Assembly: GCF_026210795.1 (NCBI RefSeq)
Contig: NC_089439.1
Location: 124,001 to 188,000, forward strand
Source: Rhizophagus irregularis
Lineage: Eukaryota > Glomeromycota > Glomeromycetes > Glomerales > Glomeraceae
Reading direction: 5' to 3'
DNA length: 64,000 bases
Shown one piece after another: positions 45,874 to 57,613 of the stretch. The stretch's first letter is position 1. Each line of letters starts with the position of its first letter. The translations under genes were made by a program, and so were the position numbers. The notes beneath the pieces were generated by a model. That model was not told the origin of the DNA. It ran no database searches and worked only from the letters and a program-made list of their open reading frames with translations.

Positions 45874-46586
45874 TTGAGAAGATTGTATTGTAAAATTAGA
45901 TTACTGCATAAGTAAAAATCGTAAAAGTCTTCCGTTGATTCGTAACATCAATGAGTCAATGACTATATTGAAATATTCTGAATTTATGCGTAAGCGGTGT
46001 ATCAGATCGTGCAGATAATATACAGATGTTTGCATTTTTCTTTTAAATAAATTTATATGCGAAAACAGATTTAGTAAAATTTATAGATTTTTAAAATATT
46101 TTTTTATTTTATTAGTGTAAGGTATAAGAGCCATTACGGATGTTAAGTGTAATTTTTTCCAGTGTTGACCTTTAATGTTGTATTATTACCGTTATTACTA
46201 CTAGAGGGACTTTTTCCTTTCATGAATTCGCGTACCAATAGAATAATAAATGATATAATTATATATTTTAAATAAAATAAATTATATGCGCCATTGACGG
46301 AACTCGCGATCACGTGGTTAATGGTGCCGATTTGTAATTCCTTTCCATCTCTATGCCTTCTTCCGTTCCATTAACTTGAGTCCAAGCTCTAATGGACAAT
46401 ACATGCAGAATATGTCGTCAATTAACAGGATCTTGTTCGTAAAGCACGATCTGCTGTACAAAAAATTTTAATCCTATGTATATTTAGGTTAAACTGGTTG
46501 CTAAATGAATAATTGAATACAAATTTTAGCAGCTCTCGTTACTTAATAACCGAGTTATTATTATTTGATAAAAGGCAAAATAAATG

Positions 46587-47030
46587 GTAGATGGAAACGA
46601 TTTTCATTAGACTTCGTCACGTATTTCAACATAAGATAGATTTATTAGATTTTCTTAAAAGCAGAACATTTACGGATATATAGAATCTCGCCTTTTATAA
46701 AGAATATATACCAGTATGCTAAACAAAGATTCAAAGGTCCAGATAAATAGTGTCAGGATTGCGAAACCAAAAATTTCAAATCCAATTTTGGGAATTGGTC
46801 TAATGGAAATCAAATGCTTGATCAAATTATCCAACGTTCACAATCCGATGTAAAGGCCTCTGGATTATCTGGAGTGGATTCTATTTACAGAACAGAATTC
46901 AATGATTTTAACTTCATTGTAAGGGGTGAAATCAGCAATTTCCACGTTGGGCCTATAAACCATCTTCAAGAAAGTGGAAGAAATGGGGCATATAAAGTAG
47001 CTTTGAAAACTGTCAATGATTCGTATTGAC
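46587..47030 (+). pseudogene. Truncated copy of the neighbouring kinase 5' part
   Basis: Repeats the first exons of the kinase 2.4 kb upstream: a Met-leading GGAAACGATTTTCATTAGAC, the zinc-ribbon remnant (CQDCETKNFKSNFGNW), IIQRSQSDVK and YKVALKTVNDSY. It is broken by a stop in the ribbon, loss of the glycine-loop sequence and an end just after the ATP-lysine block. It arose by segmental duplication; the neighbouring untranslated sequence is also similar. Confidence 0.82.
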
Positions 47031-47513
47031 TTATTAGTTGGATATAAAAATCTAAAAGAAATGTTAATTATTAACAAATTCTGCTTTTTCCCATTACAGT
47101 ATAAATTTTTATATAAATTATATGATTGGAATAGAAAAATAAAACATGAATTATTATTAAAATTAATAAATATATAGTTTTAATAAATAATTGTTTTATA
47201 ATAAATAAATAAATAAATAATTGGTTTATTATAAAAATTAATTTTTTTAATAAATAAATAATTGTTTTATTATAAAAATTATTTTTTTTAATTAATATAT
47301 TTAATATTCTTAATATTTATTAATTAAAATAACTTTAATTTGACAAAAATTAAACTTATAACTTCAGATTGATAAAAAAATTTTTTTTTATTAAATATAT
47401 AGCAATATACTTAAAACCATTGAATTTTTGAAAAATAAAAAACTTAAATTTTTCCTCATAGTAAAACAACAAAATAATAAAATGAAATGCACAGTTATTT
47501 TATAAATCACGTG

Positions 47514-47708
47514 ATTTGTGTGCTTATGCAGGGGGAATTTTACATATATTTACTATAATATGGGACCGACGTTTAGTGTGATTGTACTTATAACTAATAA
47601 AGTGATTATAAAAGAGGTATTTTATATATAAAAAAATCTGGACTAAAAAATGTGTGCTTTAAGGAGGGGAGTTCTTATATGGGAGGTGCCTATAAAGGGG
47701 GTTGACTG
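47514..47708. mobile_element. Right half of a CAGT-type MITE
   Basis: Ends GGGGGTTGACTG followed by TA (47709-47710). Its interior parallels 12590-12749 (AGGAGGCATTTTACTATATA versus AGAGGTATTTTATATATAAA, then AAATCKGGACT). The left terminus is missing. Confidence 0.7.
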
Positions 47709-47805
47709 TATATTATAATATATAAATACTTTTTTGCATTAATATTGATTAAGATAGAACCCATAGATTACTAGTGAAAATTTTACTTTTATATGAAATC
47801 TTACT

Positions 47806-47962
47806 TTAGAATTTTTTAAATTCTATTGGTTAATTAATTAAAAAGGAAAAAAAATCATAATAATATAACATAAAATTTCTTTTTATAGTGGAATTTTTAA
47901 AGAGTTTTATATGTAAACCTTACCTTAAGTGATTAGACCATAGGGTAACCTGCTGATCTTTC
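47806..47962. mobile_element. Partial MITE copy C
   Basis: Contains AAATTCTATTGGTTAATTAA and the TTTATAGT...CTTACCTTAAG segment of the family at 20497-20731, without clear left terminus. Related to copies A, B and D. Confidence 0.65.
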
Positions 47963-48125
47963 TTAATAGTAAATAGAAGCCTATTAAGATTCTCATAATT
48001 TTGGTTAAAATTGTTATAATTTTAGTCAGAGATATTATTTTTACTTTTTGCAAAATATGGTAGATTATTTAAAAGTTATATTTTAAATCTATATCTTAAA
48101 AAAATATAAATAATAGTATTATTGT

Positions 48126-48340
48126 AATAGGACTTTATAATAAGTCACCCTCAAGCTTAAGATAAAAATTATATATAAAATTCTATCTTTGCAGATCCTA
48201 TTATAAAAAAAAATTTTATGTTATATTATTACTTTTTAGCTAATTAACCAATAGAATTTAAGAAAAAAGTAAGGTAAAAATCATTAATAAAGGGCCAATT
48301 TTCTATAGTGACCTTTATTATAAGTAAGCAAGGTCTTATT
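48126..48340. mobile_element. MITE copy D with possible 8-bp duplication
   Basis: Left arm AGGACTTTATAATAAGTCAC, right arm inward AAGACCTTGCTTACTTATAA. ATTGTAAT occurs at 48121-48128 and about 48338-48345, compatible with an 8-bp hAT-type duplication. The interior matches copies A and B. Confidence 0.75.
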
Positions 48341-48345
48341 GTAAT

Positions 48346-50005
48346 ATTAAATGTAATATTAAATTATAATATTCCTTTTTAATTATAGTATTTTTCTAAT
48401 ATAACATCTAAAAATTTAATTAATAATTTAATGTATTGTATTTTAAACATTATACAAAATATTTTATAAATTTAGGAAACTTTGAATTTTTTCAATATAT
48501 GAAATTTTATTTATATTTATTATTTATTATATACTTTACCACTTTTATTATTAAAATAGCAAAATTAGTAAAATACAAAATTAATGGATACCTTTATAAA
48601 GAAATACATATGAGGTATTATCCCAATAAAGTTAAGAAGCTATAAGCGTTACATTATACATAAGCAAAAAATTATTGGAGTAAGACTTTTTTTTAAAAAA
48701 AAAAAATAATAATAATAATAATGATAATAATTTTACTTTTTATTTATAATTTTATTTTATTTTACTTTTATTTCTCTTTTTAGTTTAATTTTGGTTTATA
48801 GTATGGTATTTTGGTTTAATTATTTTGGTTTACTTTCACTATTTAATTTTGTTCTTAATTTATTTGTGATATAATAGTTAATGTTTGATCAGACTGGCCA
48901 GGAGCTGGGAGTATCATTTACAGAATAGTTGTGATTATTATGTAGTCCAAATATATTCTAATAAAATGATACATGATTCAACATTTAAAAAAAAAAAAAG
49001 TAAAATACAAAATTTTACTATTATGTAGTTATATAAAAATAATTGTCACCTATATTATGCTCTTTACTTTTCATTCCAGGAATCTAGAATTTTTCAGTGT
49101 ATGAAATCTATTTGTTACCAATTACTAGTGCCAAAATACATCGTAATTCCAGCCAAATAATTATATTGATGCTGGGTAAAAATCATCACATGACTTTTAG
49201 CCAGAATTACTGTGAGGCATTTTAATAACATGATATGATTGATATCCATATCTGATATACCAAAAATTGTGATTGTTATGTACTATGGTATCAGGATTTG
49301 TGAAACTCAATATATATTTGAGAAAGTACAAACGATTGGTAAATATTTTGTATACTTAAAAAAGACATAATTTTATATTTTAATTGATTATTAAAATATT
49401 GGCGTTACATTTGATTAATACGTTAGACAACAATTTTAAATTTAATTCTGAGATAGAAGGGTGGATGTTTCGTTTTTTGATCTCTGGTCGAACAAGGATT
49501 AAAGAATATGTGAGCGCTTTGGCTTGTATTATTTAGTGTCTAAAGTTCACTTGTGGAGCTTGCGGGACGCATGTGATTTTTTTTTTCCACTTATAAAATT
49601 TAAAAATACATATGTAGATTTCGCAAGGAAATTTTTTGGATATTTCCACAAATTTCTGCAATATTTGCAAGTCCGCAAGTAAATTTTAAAAACTGATATT
49701 ATTAAGGTATCTAATATAAACAAAAAAATCAGATATAACCTAAACTTACCTTCTGATATAACAGATAATGGATTTTTTAAACAGCGCTTAAATTCAAATT
49801 CCGTTCCCGTTTAACGATATTTAATATGAAACATGAAAATCGTTGAAACAACCAATTGTGCACGAAAAGATAATCTCATCAGTGCTTAAAATAAATAATG
49901 TCAAATGTATATATTTTTTTTATTTTAATACAAAATATAAATATTATATATATATATATATTATATACTATATTAATTATAATTGATTACAATAATTACA
50001 ATAAA
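48346..50005. other. Gene-free stretch
   Basis: AT-rich with a TAA microsatellite (48700-48735). The ORF at 48436-48645 has no motif and is probably chance. A small MITE is listed separately. Confidence 0.4.
49129..49220. mobile_element. Small imperfect inverted-repeat element
   Basis: TGCCAAAATACATCGTAATT at the left and, inward from the right, TGCCTCACAGTAATTCTGGC. CCAGCC and TAGCCAG motifs are symmetric. Target duplication unclear. Confidence 0.45.
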
Positions 50006-51283
50006 TTAGATTAATTTGTTTATTTTAAATTTATCACAAATCTCACTTAAAAATTTATAATGAGCGCATAAAGTAACCATGCACTTGAATTCCACACACT
50101 CCAAACATCTTAATTGTAAACATTTGAACCTTTCAACAAATTTCTCACATTTCAATTCTTCTGATATATCATCATCATCACAATTCCCTATTAAAACATT
50201 AATACTTATTAATAATTTAGCCCAATCATTAATTGAAATCCAACTTTCCATCAAAGAATTAATAGAAATTACATAACAAATGATAAATTGTTCAATACGA
50301 GAAGCATAAGTAAATTTATGCTCACAATTTATCCAAAGTAAGAATAAACGATAAGAATTTAATAACATGGAAAGTTTTTGTGAAAGTGTAACAGAAAAAT
50401 GTTCTAAAGAAAGGATCAAATAAATTTGATTATAATAATCATTTTTTAAATTAAATAATTTTAAAGTGGTTTTTGTGAGAGATACTAAAGTAATTTTATT
50501 TAAATTATTTTTACTTTTTAATGAATTTAATAATTTTGAAGGGTAAAGATTAGATGAAGAGAAATGTGATAATATTGAATATTCGAGTGATTGAGTGATT
50601 GAAATCAAATCTGGATGATTATTCAAAAAATTTCTTTCTTCCAAAGAAATATTAAGAGAATTCAATTCAAAATTATCTAAATCATGAATATTTAATTTCT
50701 CTATTAATTTTTCTAAATAAAGTGAACGTAAAAAATTTATTTTAAAAGGGTCCAATTCTTTAGGGAATAATAAATTAAATTCATTAAATATTTCAAATAA
50801 ATTATCAATATTATTACATATTGATAATTCATCCCCCTCGTAAATATCTCTAAGAGCATATAATCCCAAATTTAATTCCTTGTTAATATATTTTTTGACT
50901 AAAAAACAATTGGGATTTTTCGAGAATTTAATGAAACAAGATAATTTTGATTGAGAATTTTCTATACCAGAACAAATATCGTAATATAAATCCGACTTTA
51001 ATATATTATCATTAAAGAAATGTTCACATGACTTTTTTGTGTGGCATGTGGTTGCGGTCGTGGTCGTAGCGCATGTATGATGAAGTATATATTGAAATTT
51101 TCGAAATTTGTGTTTTGATACTAATGTGAAATCACCTTGAGCTCTTTGAAAAACATATACTGAAGGATTTTTAGGTTTTTCATTAAGAAATTTTTCGTTC
51201 AAGATCTTTTCATTCGAAGAAGAAGTATCATATTCCTTCTTTCTCATTTGTTGACAAATATAAGGAAGCTTTTTAATAAACAT
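50006..51283 (-). CDS. SET-like domain protein, probably divergent
   Basis: Single-exon 425-residue protein. The middle holds the C-terminal part of a SET domain: SKLSCFIKFSKNPNCFLVKK (the NHSCxPN block, here FSKNPNC) and LGLYALRDIYEGDELSICN (the FALRDIxxGEEL block). The canonical RFxNHS wording is changed to CFIKFS, and the Tyr-containing strand after GDEL is replaced by ICNN, so methyltransferase activity is doubtful. The C-terminal 250 residues are helical, Leu/Asn/Ser-rich, ending with a Cys cluster (CLQLRCLECVEFKCMVTLC) that could bind metal. The SET3/MLL5 group is the nearest by wording. The start at 51283 is the first Met after an AT-rich leader. Confidence 0.65.
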   Translation of the reverse strand: MFIKKLPYICQQMRKKEYDTSSSNEKILNEKFLNEKPKNPSVYVFQRAQGDFTLVSKHKFRKFQYILHHTCATTTTATTCHTKKSCEHFFNDNILKSDLYYDICSGIENSQSKLSCFIKFSKNPNCFLVKKYINKELNLGLYALRDIYEGDELSICNNIDNLFEIFNEFNLLFPKELDPFKINFLRSLYLEKLIEKLNIHDLDNFELNSLNISLEERNFLNNHPDLISITQSLEYSILSHFSSSNLYPSKLLNSLKSKNNLNKITLVSLTKTTLKLFNLKNDYYNQIYLILSLEHFSVTLSQKLSMLLNSYRLFLLWINCEHKFTYASRIEQFIICYVISINSLMESWISINDWAKLLISINVLIGNCDDDDISEELKCEKFVERFKCLQLRCLECVEFKCMVTLCAHYKFLSEICDKFKINKLI

Positions 51284-53039
51284 GATGAATTTTAATTTTT
51301 CAAAAGAAATAAAAAAAACATAAATAATTAATTAGATAAATAAATAATTAGATGGATATATAAAAACTTTTGAATTTAAAGAAAAAAAAAGAGAAGAAAT
51401 GATACAAAAAAAAAATTTTTTTTAAAAAAAAATTTCTCAGGCTCAAAATTTTAACTTTAAATATTATATTTAGGTCATTAGTTTTATAGGTTTTTATTTT
51501 TTTTACAATATAATCAATATAAATTGGATGATCTAACTTAAAAAAAAATATTTATTTACGTATTCTTTTAAATGATAATTAAATGAAATTTGATGATCAA
51601 ATTTATTATAATAAAATTATATTCAACTGATATTCAACTGAACGATGTAGGCATCACCACAAAGTTTTTGGTATTTTAATCACATCCTTTAGATATATAT
51701 TCATGTGAAAGTTTATCCTTAAATGCTTAAATCATTTCTATCATTTCAAAACATTCCGCCAGATAATCACGTTATCCCAGAAAATCGTACCGTTTCCGTA
51801 AGATACAACAAATTAATTAATGATGACTAAATTGTGTAACATAATATTTTTTTGTTAGAATTTAAGAAGAATTTTCTCTTGATAAAAGAGATATCGTTTA
51901 AAATATATAAATAACAATAATTGTGCGCTCCGAATGGTCCGATGACAAACAAATATTAGTACAAAACTTTGTGCTTGTGTAAAAATAAACAATGTAAATA
52001 GTGGTACATGTTATATCGAACGCATCAAAAAATTTTTTCTCTCTTTTTTTTAGCCAATTATAAATTAAATACTATGTCTATCGAACTTATCTTTTTATAA
52101 TCAAACAACAAATAGTGAAGTTCCAAATATGTTAATTCATTGCGTAACAAAAAATTTATTTATTTTTCATTTTTCAATTTCCTTTTTGATGGGATTTTTG
52201 TATCGTACAGTATAACATAACGTGGTGCGACAATGAGAACATAAACGAATAGTATTAGTATCGGAAGTGCTTATTATCTAACGTTAGATCCTTAACACGT
52301 AAATTACCGAAAGACCAACGATCTTTTCAAGGGGCACCAAAATCCGCAGTCGTGCATACAGTAGGCTGCATAGGTTACACTGTTGATAATTTGAGGGGAT
52401 TTTTTTTTTTGCCAAAAAGTTGATGAATCAATGAATCATGCACAAAATTTATCTTTTCAATGGCGATATAAGAAGATTAAGCCGTAAAATTTGTCGCACA
52501 ATTGTATTTTTACTAAATCAAAAACAATAACGACTTTTTTATTTACAACTAAAAAACACCGATGATTTTTTTAGGCTAAGCTCTGGGGCTAAGAAAATGT
52601 CTATGATTTAATGGTAAACAATGGTAAACATAAAAAATACTTTTTCAATTTTTTTCGGTTAACAACAAATAACTTGCAGATCTTTGAAGACGATACAAAA
52701 AATAAAATTTGACGATTATATTTATCTTTCTCGTCAATTCTTTAAATATTTCTGATTCACGATTTAATAGTCATCTTCAATCATCTTTATAAACAGATAG
52801 ACCTCCCCAATATGAACATGTCGCAACCCAAGAGTGATTATGCCTCGACAAGAAGTGCTTCATACGTTATCATTCAATAGTAAATTCTCGCGTGTAATCT
52901 TTCCTTGATAAAACTTCGATTTAAGGTAATACCTATTTTCTGATCCTACATTTACCAAAATCAAGTAATACAAATGTTAAATATTTCGTTATTAATATGA
53001 AAATTTCAATAAACTAGTCATTTTTCATGAGATATCACG
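51284..53039. other. Gene-free stretch
   Basis: No exon recognised. Palindromic TTTTTTTAAAAAAAAA lies near 51418, close to the SET-like gene promoter. The remainder is mixed AT-rich sequence. Confidence 0.4.
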
Positions 53040-54961
53040 ATGATATTTATCCAAGATAATTTTATTATCTGCAAAATTCATGACAAACATATCGTGCAAC
53101 TTAATAACTGATGATACAACATTCGTTGTTTGATGCAATGAAAAATATATTTTTGATCAACAAAATACCAAATAATAACACTTGCTTCGTTATTAAATCC
53201 CGAGCTAACGCCCTTGTGAATACTATTCCACCATATTTTTGTTTTAAATAATATAGCCATCCCTTAATATAGTTTTATAAACCTTACCGGGCCTCCTTTA
53301 GCAAGAAATTAAACGTTTATATTCGATCCATTCATCATTTGTCGTTTAATGCAATTTAGTTTAATGAAAAATATATTTTTATACGTTATTATACCAAAAT
53401 TCACGTATAAAAATATTTTACCATCAGCTTCAAACCGGTAAAGCTCCTTAATTTTTATTTTATTCTATCTATTCTATCATACTCATTCTTCAATATAGTT
53501 TTATAAACCGTGCCGATCACCTCCCTTAGCAAGAAATTCAAATATCTCATAGTAGAAGTGATAAGTTATTCGTTGTTTGATGCAATTTAATCTAATGGAA
53601 AATGTAATAAAATACGGTTGTGTACCATCTTTACCTCATATAAAATTCCGAGCTAATGCCTTGTGTACCACCGATTTCTTTATCTGTATTATATCTACCC
53701 TATAAAAAAAAAGTCGATCCGTGTTTTATATTCCCGTAAAAGGCTCATATTTCCGGAATTAATAACATTATATCATGGAACTTATCGAATAGTTTACATT
53801 TTCCGTGAATGGATCCGTGAATTACAGAAATAACGGATAAAATTGTTATAGGGCTATTCCATCATACATGTTTCAAATTCCATGAACATCCTTTTACTAT
53901 AATTTTATAAATCGTACCGAGCTCTCTGTGTTTGTGTACCAGAAATAATAATGAGGCCGTCTCCCCTCTATTTTTGAAAATTTTAAAAATAATTTACTTT
54001 TTGTTCACATATGTTTAAAGCACCCCCTCTCTTTTCCGAAATTGAGTGGTATCGAATATTTCCGATTTTACCGAAAACTTTCGAAATTTTTTAATGTTTT
54101 AAATACCATGTTTGTTTAAATTATTCCCTCCTTCCCCAAATTTTTCAGCCGGAAAGGACGTTAAATTAATTATTAGTTTGGAATGGCCTAATCTTTACCT
54201 TGTAAAAAATTCTGAGTTAATGCCTCGTGAATCTTTAAATGATACTATTTTACCATCAACTTCTTAATCTTTATATTTACATATCTGTGTCAAGTAATAT
54301 AACGCATCTTTAATTACAGTTTATAAATCGTCCTCCCTTAGCAAGAACTTCAACGTAATATATAACTATCCTTCAATATAGTTTTATAAACCGTACCGAT
54401 CTCTTCCTTCACAAGAAATTTAACGTATAAATATCTCATATTCGATTTATACGTCATTCATTGTTTAATCTAATGAAAAATATATTTTTGATTAATAAAA
54501 TACATTTTTATACCAAAATAATAATCATCTTTACCTTGTCCGAGTTAGTGCCTTGTGAATCTTCAAATAATCTATTTTACCCGTCATCTTTTTAATCCTT
54601 ATATATATGCCAAGTAATATAAACATCCTTCATACAGTTCATAAACCGTACCAAGCCCTCCCTTGGCAAGAAATTCAACGTAATATAACCATCCTTTAAT
54701 ATAGTTTTATAAATCATACCGATCCCTCTCTTAGCGAGAAATTCAACGTTATAAAATAACTCATATTTGATCCTCATGCAATTTAATCTAATGAAAAATA
54801 TATTTTTGATTAATAAAATATGTCTGTATACAAAAATAAGAATCTTTACCTCGTATAAAATTCTTGTGTGTAAATAATGCTATTTTACCCTCATTCCATC
54901 AACTTCATAATTTTTATTTTATTCCATCATACTTATCTTTCATTACAGTTTATAAACCGTA

Positions 54962-55453
54962 CCAAGCCACCCTTAACAAGAAATTCAACCATCCTTCAAT
55001 AAAGAAGCCACCCTTAACAAGAAATTCAACCATCATTCAATATAGAAGCCACCCTTAATAAGAAATTCAATCATCATTCAATATAGAAGCCACCCTTAAC
55101 AAGAAATTCAATCATCCTTCAATTTAGAAGCCACCCTTAACAAGAAATTCAATCATCATTCAATTTAGAAGCCACCCTTAACAAGAAATTCAATCATCCT
55201 TCAATTTAGAAGCCACCCTTAACAAGAAATTCAATCATCCTTCAATTTAGAAGCCACCCTTAACAAGAAATTCAACCATCATTCAATATAGAAGCCACCC
55301 TTAATAAGAAATTCAATCATCATTCAATTTAGAAGCCACCCTTAACAAGAAATTCAATCATCCTTCAATTTAGAAGCCACCCTTAACAAGAAATTCAATC
55401 ATCATTCAATTTAGAAGCCACCCTTAACAAGAAATTCAATCATCCTTCAATAT
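54962..55453. repeat. 41-bp minisatellite, 12 copies, born from the kinase glycine-loop exon
   Basis: The unit starts AGCCACCCTTAACAAGAAAT and continues TCAATCATCCTTCAATTTAGA, repeated 12 times with single-base variants (C/T and A/C at fixed places). The reverse strand reads EFLVKGGF then LKD, so the unit is a deletion derivative of the flanking glycine-loop repeat. One minus-strand frame (LLRVASKLKDD) is open in several units. Confidence 0.9.
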
Positions 55454-56216
55454 AGTTTTATAAGCCATACCGATCCCTCTCTTAGCAAGAAATTGAAAGT
55501 TATAAAAAAACTCATATTCGATCATCATTCGCAATTTAGTTTAATGAAAAATATATTTTTGATTAATAAAATACGGCTGTATACAAAAACAAGAATCTTT
55601 ACCTCGTATAAAAAAATTCTTGTGAATAATGCTATTTTACCCTCATTCCATCAACTTCATAATTTTTTTTTTATTCCATCATACTTATATTTCAATAATA
55701 CAACCATCCTTTCATTACGGTTTATAAACCGTACCAAGCCACCTCTAACAAGAAATTCAACCATCCTTCAATATAGTTTTATAAGCCATACCGATCCCCC
55801 TCTTAGCAAGAAATTCAAAGTTATAAAATAACTCATATTCGATCATCATTCACAATTTAGTCTAATGAAAAATATATTTTTGATTAATAAAATACGGCTG
55901 TATACAAAAATAAGAATCTTTACCTCGTATAAAATTCCGAGTTAATACTTTGTAAATAATGCTACTTTACCATCATTCCATCAACTTCAACCATCTTTCA
56001 TTACTATTTATAAACTGTACTGAGCCCTCCCTTAGCGAGATATTCAAAGTGATATAACTATCCTTCAATATAGTTTTATAAGCCATACCGATCCCTCTCT
56101 TAGCAAGAAAATCAACGTTATAAAATAACTCATATTCGATCCATTCAAAAGTTATACGTCATTCGCAGTTTAATCTAATGAAAAATATATTTATGATTAA
56201 TAAATACGTTTGTATA

Positions 56217-56409
56217 CCAACCACAGAGACGTGTTGTTCAACAAGCGGATTACGAAGATTATGATGAGCAACCTGATGACATTGGTGATGATCCAGGTGC
56301 CGCTGATTGGGGTAATCCTCAAAATAGTATTGATCTTATTATGGGAACTGGAGCGTCCAGAATAATTGCGAAAGAGTTTAAGAAGATTAAAGTAATGGTC
56401 TTTACCTCG
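56217..56409 (+). other. Unidentified exon-like fragment inside the kinase array
   Basis: A plus-strand frame of about 63 codons reads QPQRRVVQQADYEDYDEQPD, then DPGAADWGNPQNSIDLIMGT and ASRIIAKEFKKIK. Base composition is richer in G and C than the array around it. I do not recognise it. It is bounded by normal array sequence on both sides, so it is an insertion of coding-like DNA from elsewhere, or a captured exon. Confidence 0.5.
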
Positions 56410-56460
56410 TAGAAAATTTCTAGCCAATCCCTTATAAATCTTTATTAATACTATTTTACC

Positions 56461-56858
56461 ATCAAATCCTTTACCCGTATCGTATATCTATTCTATCATT
56501 TACCACGCGTCCACGCCACAAGCTTCTTAAAGTTATTTCTGCTCGTCCAAATACAGGATTACAGGATTGACATAAGATCAACAATTGATTAATGAAATTT
56601 AATATGTATATGGTTTATTTATTAAAAACGAATGAAATCATTAAAATGTTTTTTACTTTAGAAAGGCGACTGCTATGGTCAACATTTTAGAGGTTACATA
56701 AAGAAACATAAAATCTATCTAAATAATTTGACTAATCACGTATACTCCATACAGAATGTCGAAAGCAAACCAAAAAAACAAAAAAAGTTCTACATTTGTC
56801 ACGTGACTAATATCGATCGTGATTTAAAATTAAACACGAAAATTAAATCTTTAAAAAT
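56461..56858. other. Intergenic between the kinase array and an F-box gene
   Basis: No gene seen. Includes the 3' flank of the F-box gene. Confidence 0.4.
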
Positions 56859-57569
56859 TCAACCTCTCATTTCTACACATTGAACCACCTTAATCTTCTC
56901 CCTTGCTTTAGCCAATAATTCAGGTTTGATCTCACCAATAGTTGTAATAATTAATTTATTACAAGTAAAACCATTATCCAAACATTTAAGAATTTCTTTT
57001 AAATAATCATTATCAAACCAAATATTTTTAGTAAATTCCAATACATGTAAATTTAAACCTCTATTTTTTCTAATATTATTCACCAAAAATTTCGATAAAG
57101 TAAATTCCGAAAATATAAAATTTCCTCTAATACCAAAATATTTTAAATTATCAAAATTAATTTCTGATAAAATAGATAAACATTTAGCGAAATTATTATT
57201 TTCTTCATAATTATCTAAAATAATAGATTGAATATAATAACTATTATAAGATAATAAACTTATAAAATGATTATTTTCAAAAGGTAATAAATCACATTTA
57301 AGAAATTTAATATTAGAAAAATTTGTTGAAATGAATTGAATAGGATTAAAATTTGAACCAATTAATGAATATTTTGAATATCTTTTCCCAATATCTAAAT
57401 ATTTTAAATTTGATGAACAAATTTGTAATAAATATTGTAAGAATTGATGAGGAATAAAAGAATTATTTAAATCAATCTTCTTAAGATTAGGTAAATATAT
57501 TTTTTCTTTAATAATAAAATCGAAATTATTATCATTATAAATATCATTATCATTATCATTATTATTAAG

Positions 57570-57613
<44 letters not shown>

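Larger units (their letters stand above)
53040..56460 (-). repeat. Tandem array of kinase N-lobe exon remnants
   Basis: On the minus strand a block reading VEFLAKGGxGTVYKTILKDG (the kinase glycine loop) recurs at about 53282, 53515, 54330, 54390, 54640, 54715, 55470, 55740, 55790, 56025 and 56080, often twice per larger unit. A second block, DGKIVLFEDSQGINSEFYTR followed by GTAAAG, resembles the beta-3/helix-C part of the same kinases and recurs at about 53640, 54200, 54545, 54855, 55600, 55920 and 56405. The larger unit is 300-400 bp. Most copies have lost frame or the GGFG wording. No catalytic loop or C-lobe is present anywhere in the array. It therefore looks like local amplification of the 5' exons of one kinase gene, now decayed. 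Confidence 0.75.

Noticed and set aside
48436-48645. Plus-strand ORF of 69 codons with membrane-like residues
   Set aside because: Phe/Tyr/Ile/Lys composition is expected from AT-rich DNA; no motif or neighbours to support it.
54962-55453. CRISPR-like regular array
   Set aside because: The whole 41-bp period is repeat with no unique spacers, and the sequence derives from a kinase motif in a eukaryotic genome.
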